A DNA stretch of 35,724 nt, from positions 1 to 35,724 of the forward strand of contig JAKVAS010000021.1 in NCBI GenBank assembly GCA_022448165.1, read 5' to 3'. The translations under genes were made by a program, and so were the position numbers. The notes under the pieces were generated by a model, which saw nothing but the letters and a program-made list of their open reading frames with translations, did no database searches and had not been told where the DNA came from. Shown piece by piece: positions 17,210 through 25,036 of this stretch (position 1 is the first letter of the stretch; the number at the start of each line of letters is the position of its first letter). The DNA is from Crocinitomicaceae bacterium. GTDB taxonomy: Bacteria > Bacteroidota > Bacteroidia > Flavobacteriales_D > Crocinitomicaceae.

Positions 17210-18553
17210 GTGAACGGAAAAGGGAAACATATCGTGATTTTGGGCGCTGGAGAAAGCGGTGTTGGAGCGGCAATTCTTGCTAAAAAGGAAGGTTGGAGTG
17301 TGTTTGTTTCTGATTTCGGAAGTGTCAGCGATAAGTATCAGTCTGAATTAAATGAGTTAGGAGTTGAGTGGGAGGAGAAGAAGCATTCGATGGAGCGGAT
17401 TTTGACTGCTGACTTAGTTGTTAAATCTCCGGGTATTCCAGATACGGTTCCTGTGATGAAGGCAATAACAGAAAAAGAAATTCATGTTGTGTCTGAAATT
17501 GAGTTCGCTGGCTATTATTCTACAGCAAAAACGATTTGTATTACAGGTAGTAATGGAAAGACGACCACGGCGATGCTGACATACCACATTCTGAAAAAGG
17601 GTGGTGTTAACGTTGGGTTGGCTGGTAATATCGGTGATAGTTATGCGAAACAGGTGGCTCAAGAATCTTATGACTGGTATGTGTTGGAATTGAGTTCTTT
17701 TCAGTTGGATAATATGTATGAATTTAAGGCGGATATCTCTGTTTTGATGAATATTACACCTGACCACTTGGATAGATATGATTACAAAATGCAGAATTAT
17801 GTGGACTCTAAATTTCGCATCGTTCAGAATCAAATAGAAACGGATTGGTTCATTTATAATTTGGATGACCCGATTATTACGAAAGAATTAGAAAAGAGAA
17901 CAATTCTCGCTCAAAGTGCACCTTTTTCATTGAAGGAAGAGGTGAGTCAAGGAGGATTTTTAAAAAGCAAACAAATAACAATAAACATAAATAATCAACT
18001 CACTATGGGAATTCATGAACTAGCATTAAAGGGTAAACATAATGCCCAAAACTCATTGGCGTCAGGAATCGCCGCAAGAGTTTTAGAAATTAGAAAAGAA
18101 GGTGTACGTGAAAGTCTTACAGACTTTGTGAATGTGGAACATCGTTTGGAATTCGTGGCAAAGGTACACGGGATCGAGTTTATTAATGATTCAAAAGCGA
18201 CAAATGTGAACTCTACTTGGTTTGCGTTGGAGTCAATGGAAACTCCTACTGTTTGGATCGTTGGTGGGGTTGATAAAGGAAATGATTATTCAGAATTGTT
18301 TGAGTTAGTGGATGAGAAGGTTGATGCTATCATTTGCTTAGGTAAGAACAACGAGAAGATAAAGGAAGCGTTTGATGGGATGGTTGAAACAATTGTTGAG
18401 ACTACATCTGCAATGGAAGCGGTTGCTTGGGGGTATAGATTAGCAAAGAAGGATCAAAGCGTTTTGTTGTCCCCTGCATGTGCAAGTTTTGATCTTTTCG
18501 AGAGTTATGAAGAGAGAGGGAATGAGTTTAAAAAGGCGGTAAGAGCACTTTAG
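17210..18553 (+). CDS. murD: UDP-MurNAc-L-alanine:D-glutamate ligase
   Basis: Cytoplasmic ligase adding D-glutamate as the second stem-peptide residue. It starts at GTG 17210, four bases after mraY. The N-terminal UMA-binding fold has LGAGESGVGAAILAKK. The central ATPase has GSNGKTTT (113-120) and NITPDHLDRY (181-190). The C-terminal domain (about 308-447) has EHRLEF, NDSKATN and VLLSPACASFD. It is 447 residues, the standard length. A short stretch at about 17965-18010 is almost free of G while the rest of the gene is G-rich on this strand. The following ORF resembles this protein's C-terminal domain. Confidence 0.96.
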   Translation: MNGKGKHIVILGAGESGVGAAILAKKEGWSVFVSDFGSVSDKYQSELNELGVEWEEKKHSMERILTADLVVKSPGIPDTVPVMKAITEKEIHVVSEIEFAGYYSTAKTICITGSNGKTTTAMLTYHILKKGGVNVGLAGNIGDSYAKQVAQESYDWYVLELSSFQLDNMYEFKADISVLMNITPDHLDRYDYKMQNYVDSKFRIVQNQIETDWFIYNLDDPIITKELEKRTILAQSAPFSLKEEVSQGGFLKSKQITININNQLTMGIHELALKGKHNAQNSLASGIAARVLEIRKEGVRESLTDFVNVEHRLEFVAKVHGIEFINDSKATNVNSTWFALESMETPTVWIVGGVDKGNDYSELFELVDEKVDAIICLGKNNEKIKEAFDGMVETIVETTSAMEAVAWGYRLAKKDQSVLLSPACASFDLFESYEERGNEFKKAVRAL

Positions 18554-18558
18554 AGAAA

Positions 18559-19029
18559 ATGAGTCAAAAATTGAAACATTCGCTTGATGAGCGGCTTTTG
18601 GGCGCGCGTCAGGAAGGTCTGAGAGAAATCCAGAATAATGGGTCTGTCAAAGCACATGGAAAGGTGTTGGGGATGGATACATTTTCTTGGGTGAATCCGG
18701 ATATGGATGGCCTTTCACGTATGATTGGGTCAATGCCGAATGCTTCAGTTTGGGTTACGGAATTTAAGCAGGTTGAATGGTTAGTTCGGAATTATCCTGA
18801 ATTAGTTAAAGGAATCCATGCGGTGGTTATTTTTGATTCTATCGAGGATGGGGCTGCCGATTGGTTAGATGATTTACGTAGCGTGGCTTTTACACAAGGT
18901 GTTAGCGATTCTTTGATGTTCTTAAATGCATTGGAGAGCGAAGGGATGTCATTTTTTTTCACAATTAGTGGTGAGAAATGGCGTGGTCGAAAAGAAGAGT
19001 TTGAATCATATTTATACGGATTGTATTAG
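18559..19029 (+). CDS. Unassigned dcw-cluster protein resembling a degenerate MurD C-terminal domain
   Basis: A 156-residue soluble protein with no signal peptide or membrane segment. I recognise no named family. By eye it runs parallel to the C-terminal part of the MurD encoded just upstream. LLGARQEGLRE (13-23) faces MurD VLEIRKEGVRE (291-301), AHG (32-34) faces VHG (319-321), SM....VWV faces SM....VWI with identical spacing, AVVIF (88-92) faces AIICL (373-377), SFFFTISG faces VLLSPACA, and EEFESYL faces NEFKKAV. The MurD motifs HRLEF and NDSKATN are absent, and there is no P-loop, so it cannot be a ligase on its own. It is packed 5 bases after murD and 3 before ftsW, so it must be co-expressed. 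A regulatory or scaffolding role is possible but unproven. Confidence 0.7.
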   Translation: MSQKLKHSLDERLLGARQEGLREIQNNGSVKAHGKVLGMDTFSWVNPDMDGLSRMIGSMPNASVWVTEFKQVEWLVRNYPELVKGIHAVVIFDSIEDGAADWLDDLRSVAFTQGVSDSLMFLNALESEGMSFFFTISGEKWRGRKEEFESYLYGLY

Positions 19030-19032
19030 AGA

Positions 19033-20232
19033 ATGGATAAGATTCTTAAACATTTAAATGGAGATAGAGTGATCTGGGTGATCGCAATGCTCATGATGAT
19101 GCTTTCGTTGGTTACGGTGTACAGTTTTGTGCCCATTCTAGTGAAGGTTGAAGGTGGGACGCCCTTTAAGTATTTGTTTAAGCATCTTGTATATATCGGG
19201 ATTAGTTTAGGTGTGATGTATTGGGTGCATAGGAAGGATCCTAAGTATTTTTCGCAGCTCTCTAAATTTGGGTTTTACCTTGCGGTAGCTTTGATGATTT
19301 TTACTTTCTTTTTTGGTGTAACCGTGAATACGGCAAGTCGCTGGGTGAGGATTCCTTTTGTGGGATTAACTTTTCAGTCGTCGGATTTTGCGCGTTTGGC
19401 ACTTGTAATATATATATCACGATTACTTGTTAAAAAGAAAGATAAGCTAAACGATTGGAAAGAAGGATTTTTGCCTGTTGTTGTCCCTATTATTGTTATT
19501 TGTGGGTTGATTATGAAGGACAACTTTTCTACAGCGGCAATTCTTTTTGGAGTTAGTTTAGTTATTCTGTTTTTAGGAAAGGTTCCTTTTTCTAAGGTTG
19601 CAACCATGATTGTTGGTGGTATCTTGATGCTTTCTACCTTGATTAGTATACAGGAGCTTGCCCCTGAGTCTAATGTGCTTCCTCGTTGGGAAACATGGAA
19701 GAATAGGATTTTTAATCATGTGGATGATGAGCAAAGTGTACAGGACAATGCGCAGGTTTCGAATTCAAAAGATGCGATCTTTAATGGTAGACCTAAGTTT
19801 GAGAATGGGTTTGGTTTTATTGGGGGTAAAGGAGTGGGTAATGGTCAATTGAAAGGGTATTTACCTGAAGCTTATGCTGATTTCTTTTATGCGAGTTTCG
19901 TTGAGGAGTTCGGGCCTATTTGGGCGGGTGTACTTATTCTTTTGTATCTCATTTTGCTTTACCGTATTATGAGGATTGGATTGAACTCAAAGAAGATGTT
20001 TGAGACATATGTTTGTATTGGAATTGGTGTATTGATGTTGAGTCAGGCGACTGTGAATATGTTGGTGTGTACAGGGGTTTTTCCTGTTACGGGTCAAAAT
20101 ATGCCGTTGTTGGCGATGGGGGGATCTGCAATGATTATGACGTGCTTAGGATTGGGAATTGTTCAGTCAATCGCCAGTAGTCAGAATGTGGAGGAGAAAA
20201 AGAAGGGGGATATGATATTAGAGAGTGTTTAA
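19033..20232 (+). CDS. ftsW: SEDS-family septal peptidoglycan polymerase FtsW
   Basis: Multi-pass inner-membrane glycosyltransferase that polymerises lipid II at the septum with FtsI. It has 399 residues and about 9-10 hydrophobic segments. Family features include TASRWVRIPFVGLTFQSSDFAR (the region after transmembrane segment 3 with the conserved SRW and Q-S-SEFAK-like motif) and the C-terminal FPVTGQNMPLLAMGGSAM. Its place in dcw next to murG and ftsI supports FtsW over RodA. The large extracytoplasmic loop carries the catalytic region (about residues 220-280, including NGRPKFENGFGFIGGKGVGN). Confidence 0.95.
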   Translation: MDKILKHLNGDRVIWVIAMLMMMLSLVTVYSFVPILVKVEGGTPFKYLFKHLVYIGISLGVMYWVHRKDPKYFSQLSKFGFYLAVALMIFTFFFGVTVNTASRWVRIPFVGLTFQSSDFARLALVIYISRLLVKKKDKLNDWKEGFLPVVVPIIVICGLIMKDNFSTAAILFGVSLVILFLGKVPFSKVATMIVGGILMLSTLISIQELAPESNVLPRWETWKNRIFNHVDDEQSVQDNAQVSNSKDAIFNGRPKFENGFGFIGGKGVGNGQLKGYLPEAYADFFYASFVEEFGPIWAGVLILLYLILLYRIMRIGLNSKKMFETYVCIGIGVLMLSQATVNMLVCTGVFPVTGQNMPLLAMGGSAMIMTCLGLGIVQSIASSQNVEEKKKGDMILESV

Positions 20233-20259
20233 TATAATAGTCAGGTTGAATAAGGGAGC

Positions 20260-21354
20260 ATGATTAAAAAAGTAATTATATCTGGAGGTGGAACAGGGGG
20301 GCATATCTTTCCTGCGATAGCTATTGCGGATGAGATAAAGAGAAGAAATCCCAATGCCGAAATCTTGTTCGTTGGAGCCGAGGGTAAGATGGAAATGGAA
20401 AAAGTTCCTGCGGCAGGATATAAGATTGAAGGATTGCCAATTGTTGGGTTTAAGCGGAAGTTGGCATTGTCTAATTTCCTGTTGCCGTTTAAAATTCTCG
20501 GGAGTATGATTAAAGCTCGGAAATTGGTGAAGGGATTTCAGCCTGAAGTGGCAGTGGGCGTTGGTGGTTATGCCAGTGGTCCTACTTTGAAGGCGGCTAC
20601 CATGTTGAAGGTTCCTTCGATGGTTCAAGAGCAGAATTCTTTCCCAGGAAAAACGAATAAATTACTGGCTAAAAGTGTTAAGAAGATATGTGTTGCTTAT
20701 GACGGTTTGGAGCGTTTTTTCCCAGCGGATAAAATTGTGTTGACTGGAAATCCTACGAGAAAGGAAATGGTGACAATTGAAGGTAAGGAGTCTGAAGGAT
20801 ATTTATTTTACGGATTTGATCCTTCAAAAAAAACGGTGTTGATCATTGGGGGGAGTTTAGGTGCTAGAACCTTGAATGAAAGTGTTGTGGCTAATTTAAA
20901 GGAATTGGAAAATAGTGGAGTTCAGGTATTATGGCAATGTGGTAAGTTGTATCATGATAAGCTGAAGGAGTCTTTAAAGGGGGTGGACTTAGGGAATGTA
21001 AAGATGGTACAGTTCATTACCCGAATGGATTTAGCGTACGCAATAGCGGATGTTGTTATTTCTAGGGCGGGGGCAATTTCTGTTTCTGAATTATGTTTGG
21101 TTAAGAAGCCTACGGTGTTGGTTCCTTCTCCAAATGTTGCCGAAGACCATCAAACGAAAAATGCCATGGCGCTTGTTGAAAAAAACGCTGCGATTTTGGT
21201 GAAGGATGTCGATAGTAAAGATAAGCTTATTTCAGAGGTGCTTCAATTAATGAGTGATTCGGTTCGCTGTGCTGAACTTAGAGAGGGGATAGCTTCTCTA
21301 GGTAAGCCAAACGCCACTGCAGAGATTGTGGATCAATTGGAAAAATTGGTGTAG
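20260..21354 (+). CDS. murG: UDP-GlcNAc:lipid I N-acetylglucosaminyltransferase
   Basis: Peripheral membrane GT-B glycosyltransferase that converts lipid I to lipid II. It has 364 residues. The N-terminal GGGTGGHIFPA is the conserved membrane-side/acceptor loop, GVGGYASGP is a further MurG hallmark, and SRAGAISVSEL with PSPNVAEDHQTKNA forms the UDP-GlcNAc site. It is 27 bases after ftsW, preceded by AAGGGAG, an unusually good ribosome binding site for this cluster. It ends two bases before murC. Confidence 0.97.
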   Translation: MIKKVIISGGGTGGHIFPAIAIADEIKRRNPNAEILFVGAEGKMEMEKVPAAGYKIEGLPIVGFKRKLALSNFLLPFKILGSMIKARKLVKGFQPEVAVGVGGYASGPTLKAATMLKVPSMVQEQNSFPGKTNKLLAKSVKKICVAYDGLERFFPADKIVLTGNPTRKEMVTIEGKESEGYLFYGFDPSKKTVLIIGGSLGARTLNESVVANLKELENSGVQVLWQCGKLYHDKLKESLKGVDLGNVKMVQFITRMDLAYAIADVVISRAGAISVSELCLVKKPTVLVPSPNVAEDHQTKNAMALVEKNAAILVKDVDSKDKLISEVLQLMSDSVRCAELREGIASLGKPNATAEIVDQLEKLV

Positions 21355-21356
21355 AA

Positions 21357-22739
21357 ATGATTGAGAGACCACAAGTAGATATTAAAAGTTTCAATCGTGT
21401 GTATTTCATTGGGATTGGCGGTATTGGTATGTCTGCTTTGGCAAGATATTTTAAAAGACAAGGACTTCCTGTTGCGGGATATGATAAAACGCCTAGTCCG
21501 TTAACGCATGCGTTATCTTTAGAGGGGATTAATGTTCATTTTGAGGATCGCGCGAGTGATGTTATTGGTGTGTATAGATCAAATGAAGATACTTTGGTGG
21601 TTTATACACCTGCGATTCCTGAAGAGATGGGGGAGCTATCGTTTTTCAGGAACAATGGATATGTTGTGCTGAAACGAGCTCAAGTATTAGGTTTGATAAC
21701 AAGAAGTTCGAAGGCGTTGGGTGTTGCTGGTACGCATGGTAAAACAACAACAAGTACAATGTTGGCTCATATAATGAATGAGTCTGAATTGGGCTGTAAT
21801 GCTTTTTTGGGTGGAATTGCAACTAATTTCAATTCTAATTTTGTAAGTCATGAAAGTAGTCCATGGACAGTGATTGAGGCAGATGAATTTGATCGATCCT
21901 TTTTACAATTGACACCGTTCGGAACCATTATTACGTCAACAGATGCTGATCATTTGGATATTTATGGTGATACGGATGTGTTTCTAGAAGGGTTTAAAGA
22001 ATATGTAAAATGCATACGTAAGGATGGTTTTTCGGTTTCGCATATAGATGTTGAGCTTGATATTTCATCGAGTAAGACTTATGCTGTAGGACGAAAAGCG
22101 GATTATCAAGGAGGTAATCTTAGGTTTCAAGATGCTCGTTTTATGTTTGATGTTACTCTTCCAGATGGAGTTGTTTGGGAGGCGGTTGAATTAGGGATTC
22201 CAGGAATTCATAATGCTGAAAATGCGATTGCTTGTATTGCAATGGTTTTAGAGTTGGGGCTTACTGAAGATTTGATTCGTAAGGCATTGAAATCCTTCAA
22301 AGGAGTGAAACGAAGATTTGAGTACCATGTTCGTAAGGAAGATGTAGTGTATATTGATGATTACGCGCATCATCCAACCGAGATTAAAGCGCTTATTGAT
22401 TCGGTTAAATTGTTGTATCCAAATCAAAAGATAATAGGAGTTTTTCAGCCACATTTATATTCAAGAACGAGAGATTTTTTTGATGGTTTCGTTGAGCAAT
22501 TGTCTCGACTGGACGAGTTGATTTTACTTCCGATTTATCCTGCAAGAGAGTTGCCGATCGAAGGTGTGACTAGTGAGAAGTTACTTGATCAGATTGACTT
22601 AAAAGCTAAAACGCTGCTTTCAGGGAATGAAGTGTTGGGTTATTTTGAAGATGGAGTCAATGGGGTTGTGTTGACAATAGGGGCCGGTGATATTGATCGT
22701 ATTGTACGCGGTTTAACCGAAAAATTGACAGCGGAATGA
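21357..22739 (+). CDS. murC: UDP-MurNAc:L-alanine ligase
   Basis: Adds the first stem-peptide residue, L-alanine, to UDP-MurNAc in the cytoplasm. It has 460 residues: a Rossmann-type N-terminal motif GIGGIGMSALA (19-29), P-loop GTHGKTTT (125-132), EADEFDRSFLQL, and a C-terminal domain with DDYAHHPTEI and FQPHLYSRT. It is full-length and ordinary. The last four bases (ATGA) overlap the ftsQ start, indicating translational coupling. Confidence 0.97.
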   Translation: MIERPQVDIKSFNRVYFIGIGGIGMSALARYFKRQGLPVAGYDKTPSPLTHALSLEGINVHFEDRASDVIGVYRSNEDTLVVYTPAIPEEMGELSFFRNNGYVVLKRAQVLGLITRSSKALGVAGTHGKTTTSTMLAHIMNESELGCNAFLGGIATNFNSNFVSHESSPWTVIEADEFDRSFLQLTPFGTIITSTDADHLDIYGDTDVFLEGFKEYVKCIRKDGFSVSHIDVELDISSSKTYAVGRKADYQGGNLRFQDARFMFDVTLPDGVVWEAVELGIPGIHNAENAIACIAMVLELGLTEDLIRKALKSFKGVKRRFEYHVRKEDVVYIDDYAHHPTEIKALIDSVKLLYPNQKIIGVFQPHLYSRTRDFFDGFVEQLSRLDELILLPIYPARELPIEGVTSEKLLDQIDLKAKTLLSGNEVLGYFEDGVNGVVLTIGAGDIDRIVRGLTEKLTAE

Positions 22740-23551
22740 AAAGGTGGTTAATGATTGGTTTTTGGGCATTGTTTGCTGTCAGTACCATTGTGTTAATGGT
22801 GACGGTACAGCGCACGCATGCCGCCGCATTGGTCAGTCCACCTGAAATTGTGATTAATGCAAAAGGAGATGCGTTTGTAACCAAGGTGCAGCTTGCTAAA
22901 ATGCTTCAAGATGAAGGCCTTATTCGAGATTTTCAATCGAAAGAAGAGGTATCGCCTGAGAAGATTGAAGAATTTATTGGAAGTATTTCGCAGGTGAAAT
23001 CAGCAGAAGTTTTTATGAGACTTGGATCAGAATGGAGGATTGAAGTTGAGCTTAAAAAGCCTTTAGCACGAATTTATAATAAATATGATGAGACTTTCTA
23101 TTTAGATGAAGATGGAGATGTAATGTCGACAACACCAGCTCATACTGCTCGTGTTTTGGTAGTAACAGGGGAGATTTATGATCGTCGAAATGGACATTCT
23201 GTAAAGGACATTATCAACAACGATTCCTTGAAAAGTATTCTAAAGTTGGATGAAATCTATCGTATTTCCGGTTATGTTTGTCATGATCCCGTAATGTGTT
23301 CTTTAATAGGACAATTACACGTTGAAAAGAACGGTGATTTGATCCTTGTTCCGCTAGTGGGAGATTTTAAAATAATTTTTGGTTCTGCTGATTCGGAAGA
23401 AGAAGTAAAAGCGAAGTTTGAGAAACTTAGAATCTTCTATAAAGAAGGAATGCCGAATGTAGGCTGGAACAAATACACAGAGATTAGTCTCAAATATCGG
23501 GATCAAATAGTATGTAGAACCAAACCGACCGTGGCAAGCGGAGATATATAG
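22736..23551 (+). CDS. ftsQ: Cell-division protein FtsQ
   Basis: A bitopic membrane protein linking early and late divisome parts. It has 271 residues with one transmembrane segment near the N-terminus (about 5-22, LMIGFWALFAVSTIVLMVTV). The periplasmic part contains SQVKSAEVFMRLGSEWRIEVELKKPLARI, the typical FtsQ beta-domain sequence, followed by YLDEDGDVM. The N-terminal POTRA region is short and divergent, usual for Bacteroidota FtsQ. It overlaps murC by 4 bases and ends 5 bases before ftsA. Confidence 0.9.
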   Translation: MKRWLMIGFWALFAVSTIVLMVTVQRTHAAALVSPPEIVINAKGDAFVTKVQLAKMLQDEGLIRDFQSKEEVSPEKIEEFIGSISQVKSAEVFMRLGSEWRIEVELKKPLARIYNKYDETFYLDEDGDVMSTTPAHTARVLVVTGEIYDRRNGHSVKDIINNDSLKSILKLDEIYRISGYVCHDPVMCSLIGQLHVEKNGDLILVPLVGDFKIIFGSADSEEEVKAKFEKLRIFYKEGMPNVGWNKYTEISLKYRDQIVCRTKPTVASGDI

Positions 23552-23556
23552 GAATA

Positions 23557-24837
23557 ATGATGGGGAAAGTAATTGTAGGATTAGATATTGGGACCACAAA
23601 AATTGCGTGTTTTGTTGGACGTAGCAATGAACACGGGAAAATTGAGATTCTGTCTATGGGTAAGACTGAGTCTTTGGGTGTGATGCGTGGAATGGTTTCT
23701 AATATTGAAAAGACGATTCAATCCATTAATGGTGCAGTTGCTGAAGCGCAAGACCGTATCGAAGGAGAATTGAAAATCAATACTGTAAATGTTGGAATTG
23801 CTGGTCAACACATTAAGAGCATTCAGCATCGAGGAATTTATACCAGAACTGATTTAGATTCTGAGATCTCACAAAATGATATCAATCGTTTGGTAGATGA
23901 CATGTATAAAATGGCAATGCCTCCAGGTGAACAAATTATTACGGTATTACCACAAGAATATATTATTGATAACGAGCAAGGTATTAAGGATCCAATTGGA
24001 ATGTCCGGAGTACGTTTGGAAGCGAATTTTCATATCATTACGGGGAATGTTGGCGCATCTATGAATATTCATAAATGTGTTGAACGTTCAGGGTTGAAGG
24101 TTAAGGATATTATTTTAGAGCCAATCGCTTCCGCTGATGCTGTGTTAACAGAGGAAGAAAAGGAGGCGGGAATTGTATTGGTTGATATCGGTGGTGGTAC
24201 AACAGATGTAGCGATTTTCCATGAAGGAATTATTCGTCATACTGCTGTGATTCCATTTGGAGGGAATGTGATTTCTGAAGATATTAAGGAAGGATGTACT
24301 ATCATGAAACGTCAAGCAGAGAAATTGAAGCAGAAATTTGGTTCAGCATTGGCAAGTGAGAGTCAGGAGAATGAAGTGGTGGCGATTCCTGGTTTACGAG
24401 GACGTGCTCCAAAGGAGATTACTTTGAGAAACTTGGCGAGTATTATTCAAGCTAGAATGGAAGAGATCATTGATCTTGTACATTATGAAATACGTAATTC
24501 AGGTTACGAGAAAAAACTAATTGGTGGAATTGTAGTTACTGGAGGAGGATCGCAATTGAAACACATCACGCAATTGTTTGAATATGTTACAGGAATGGAT
24601 ACGCGACTTGGATATCCAACTGAGCATTTATCAAACACGAATAATGAAGCAATGATGAGCCCAATGTATGCAACAGGTATTGGCTTGGTGTTGAAAGGGT
24701 TTGAAGATTTAAAGAAAGAAACAACACCAGAAGCTGCTAGTACTGGTGATGTGAAAACACATTCAGAGAAAACACGAGGATCATTTTTTGATACAATCAT
24801 TAAGAAAGGAAAAACGTGGTTTGCTGAGGAGGATTAA
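23557..24837 (+). CDS. ftsA: Cell-division ATPase FtsA
   Basis: An actin-like protein that tethers FtsZ filaments to the membrane and recruits later division proteins. It has 426 residues. Phosphate 1 motif GLDIGTTKIACFVG is at the N-terminus, phosphate 2 region VDIGGGTTDVAIF lies near the middle, and the adenosine motif GGIVVTGGGSQLKHI lies towards the C-terminus. The last residues (FFDTIIKKGKTWF) look like the amphipathic membrane-targeting helix. Two adjacent ATGs start the gene (23557 and 23560). The 199 bases to ftsZ break the otherwise tight packing of the cluster. Confidence 0.97.
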   Translation: MMGKVIVGLDIGTTKIACFVGRSNEHGKIEILSMGKTESLGVMRGMVSNIEKTIQSINGAVAEAQDRIEGELKINTVNVGIAGQHIKSIQHRGIYTRTDLDSEISQNDINRLVDDMYKMAMPPGEQIITVLPQEYIIDNEQGIKDPIGMSGVRLEANFHIITGNVGASMNIHKCVERSGLKVKDIILEPIASADAVLTEEEKEAGIVLVDIGGGTTDVAIFHEGIIRHTAVIPFGGNVISEDIKEGCTIMKRQAEKLKQKFGSALASESQENEVVAIPGLRGRAPKEITLRNLASIIQARMEEIIDLVHYEIRNSGYEKKLIGGIVVTGGGSQLKHITQLFEYVTGMDTRLGYPTEHLSNTNNEAMMSPMYATGIGLVLKGFEDLKKETTPEAASTGDVKTHSEKTRGSFFDTIIKKGKTWFAEED

Positions 24838-24861
24838 GTGTTAGCTGAATCCTTAGAATAA

Positions 24862-24997
24862 TGGTCGGGGAGACCAGGTAGGTGAGAAGAAAGCGTAGCT
24901 TTCGATAGCCAAGCGAGAAGCTTGGGATGTTGAAAATGCTGAGCCGTAGCTCTCGATAATCAAGTGAGAACTTGAAAATTTAGGTACTGCGAAAGCA
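24862..24997 (+). promoter_or_regulatory. Tandem-hairpin RNA element in the ftsZ leader
   Basis: Five clear hairpins fill the ftsA-ftsZ gap. H1: TGGTC/GACCA. H2: GAAAGC-GTA-GCTTTC (24889-24903). H3: CCAAGC-GAGAA-GCTTGG (24909-24925). H4: GAGC-CGTA-GCTC (24941-24952). H5: TCAAGT-GAGA-ACTTGA (24960-24975). H4-H5 is a second copy of H2-H3 at a period of about 51 bases, sharing CGTAGCT and TCGATA. Where the copies differ inside the stems, both sides change together: A-T to G-C in H2/H4, and two C-G to T-A changes in H3/H5. H5 closes with a GNRA loop (GAGA), and a small TGC-GAAA-GCA follows at 24988-24997. A 40-base G-poor stretch then leads to the ftsZ ATG. It may be a cis-regulatory leader, a processing site or an intergenic repeat. 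Confidence 0.6.
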
Positions 24998-25036
24998 TGA
25001 TAAATTAAGACAAACAACAACTAATAAATAGAAAGA

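Noticed and set aside
24838-25036. Possible small coding gene between ftsA and ftsZ
   Set aside because: All forward frames are broken by stops, while the sequence is better explained by paired hairpins.
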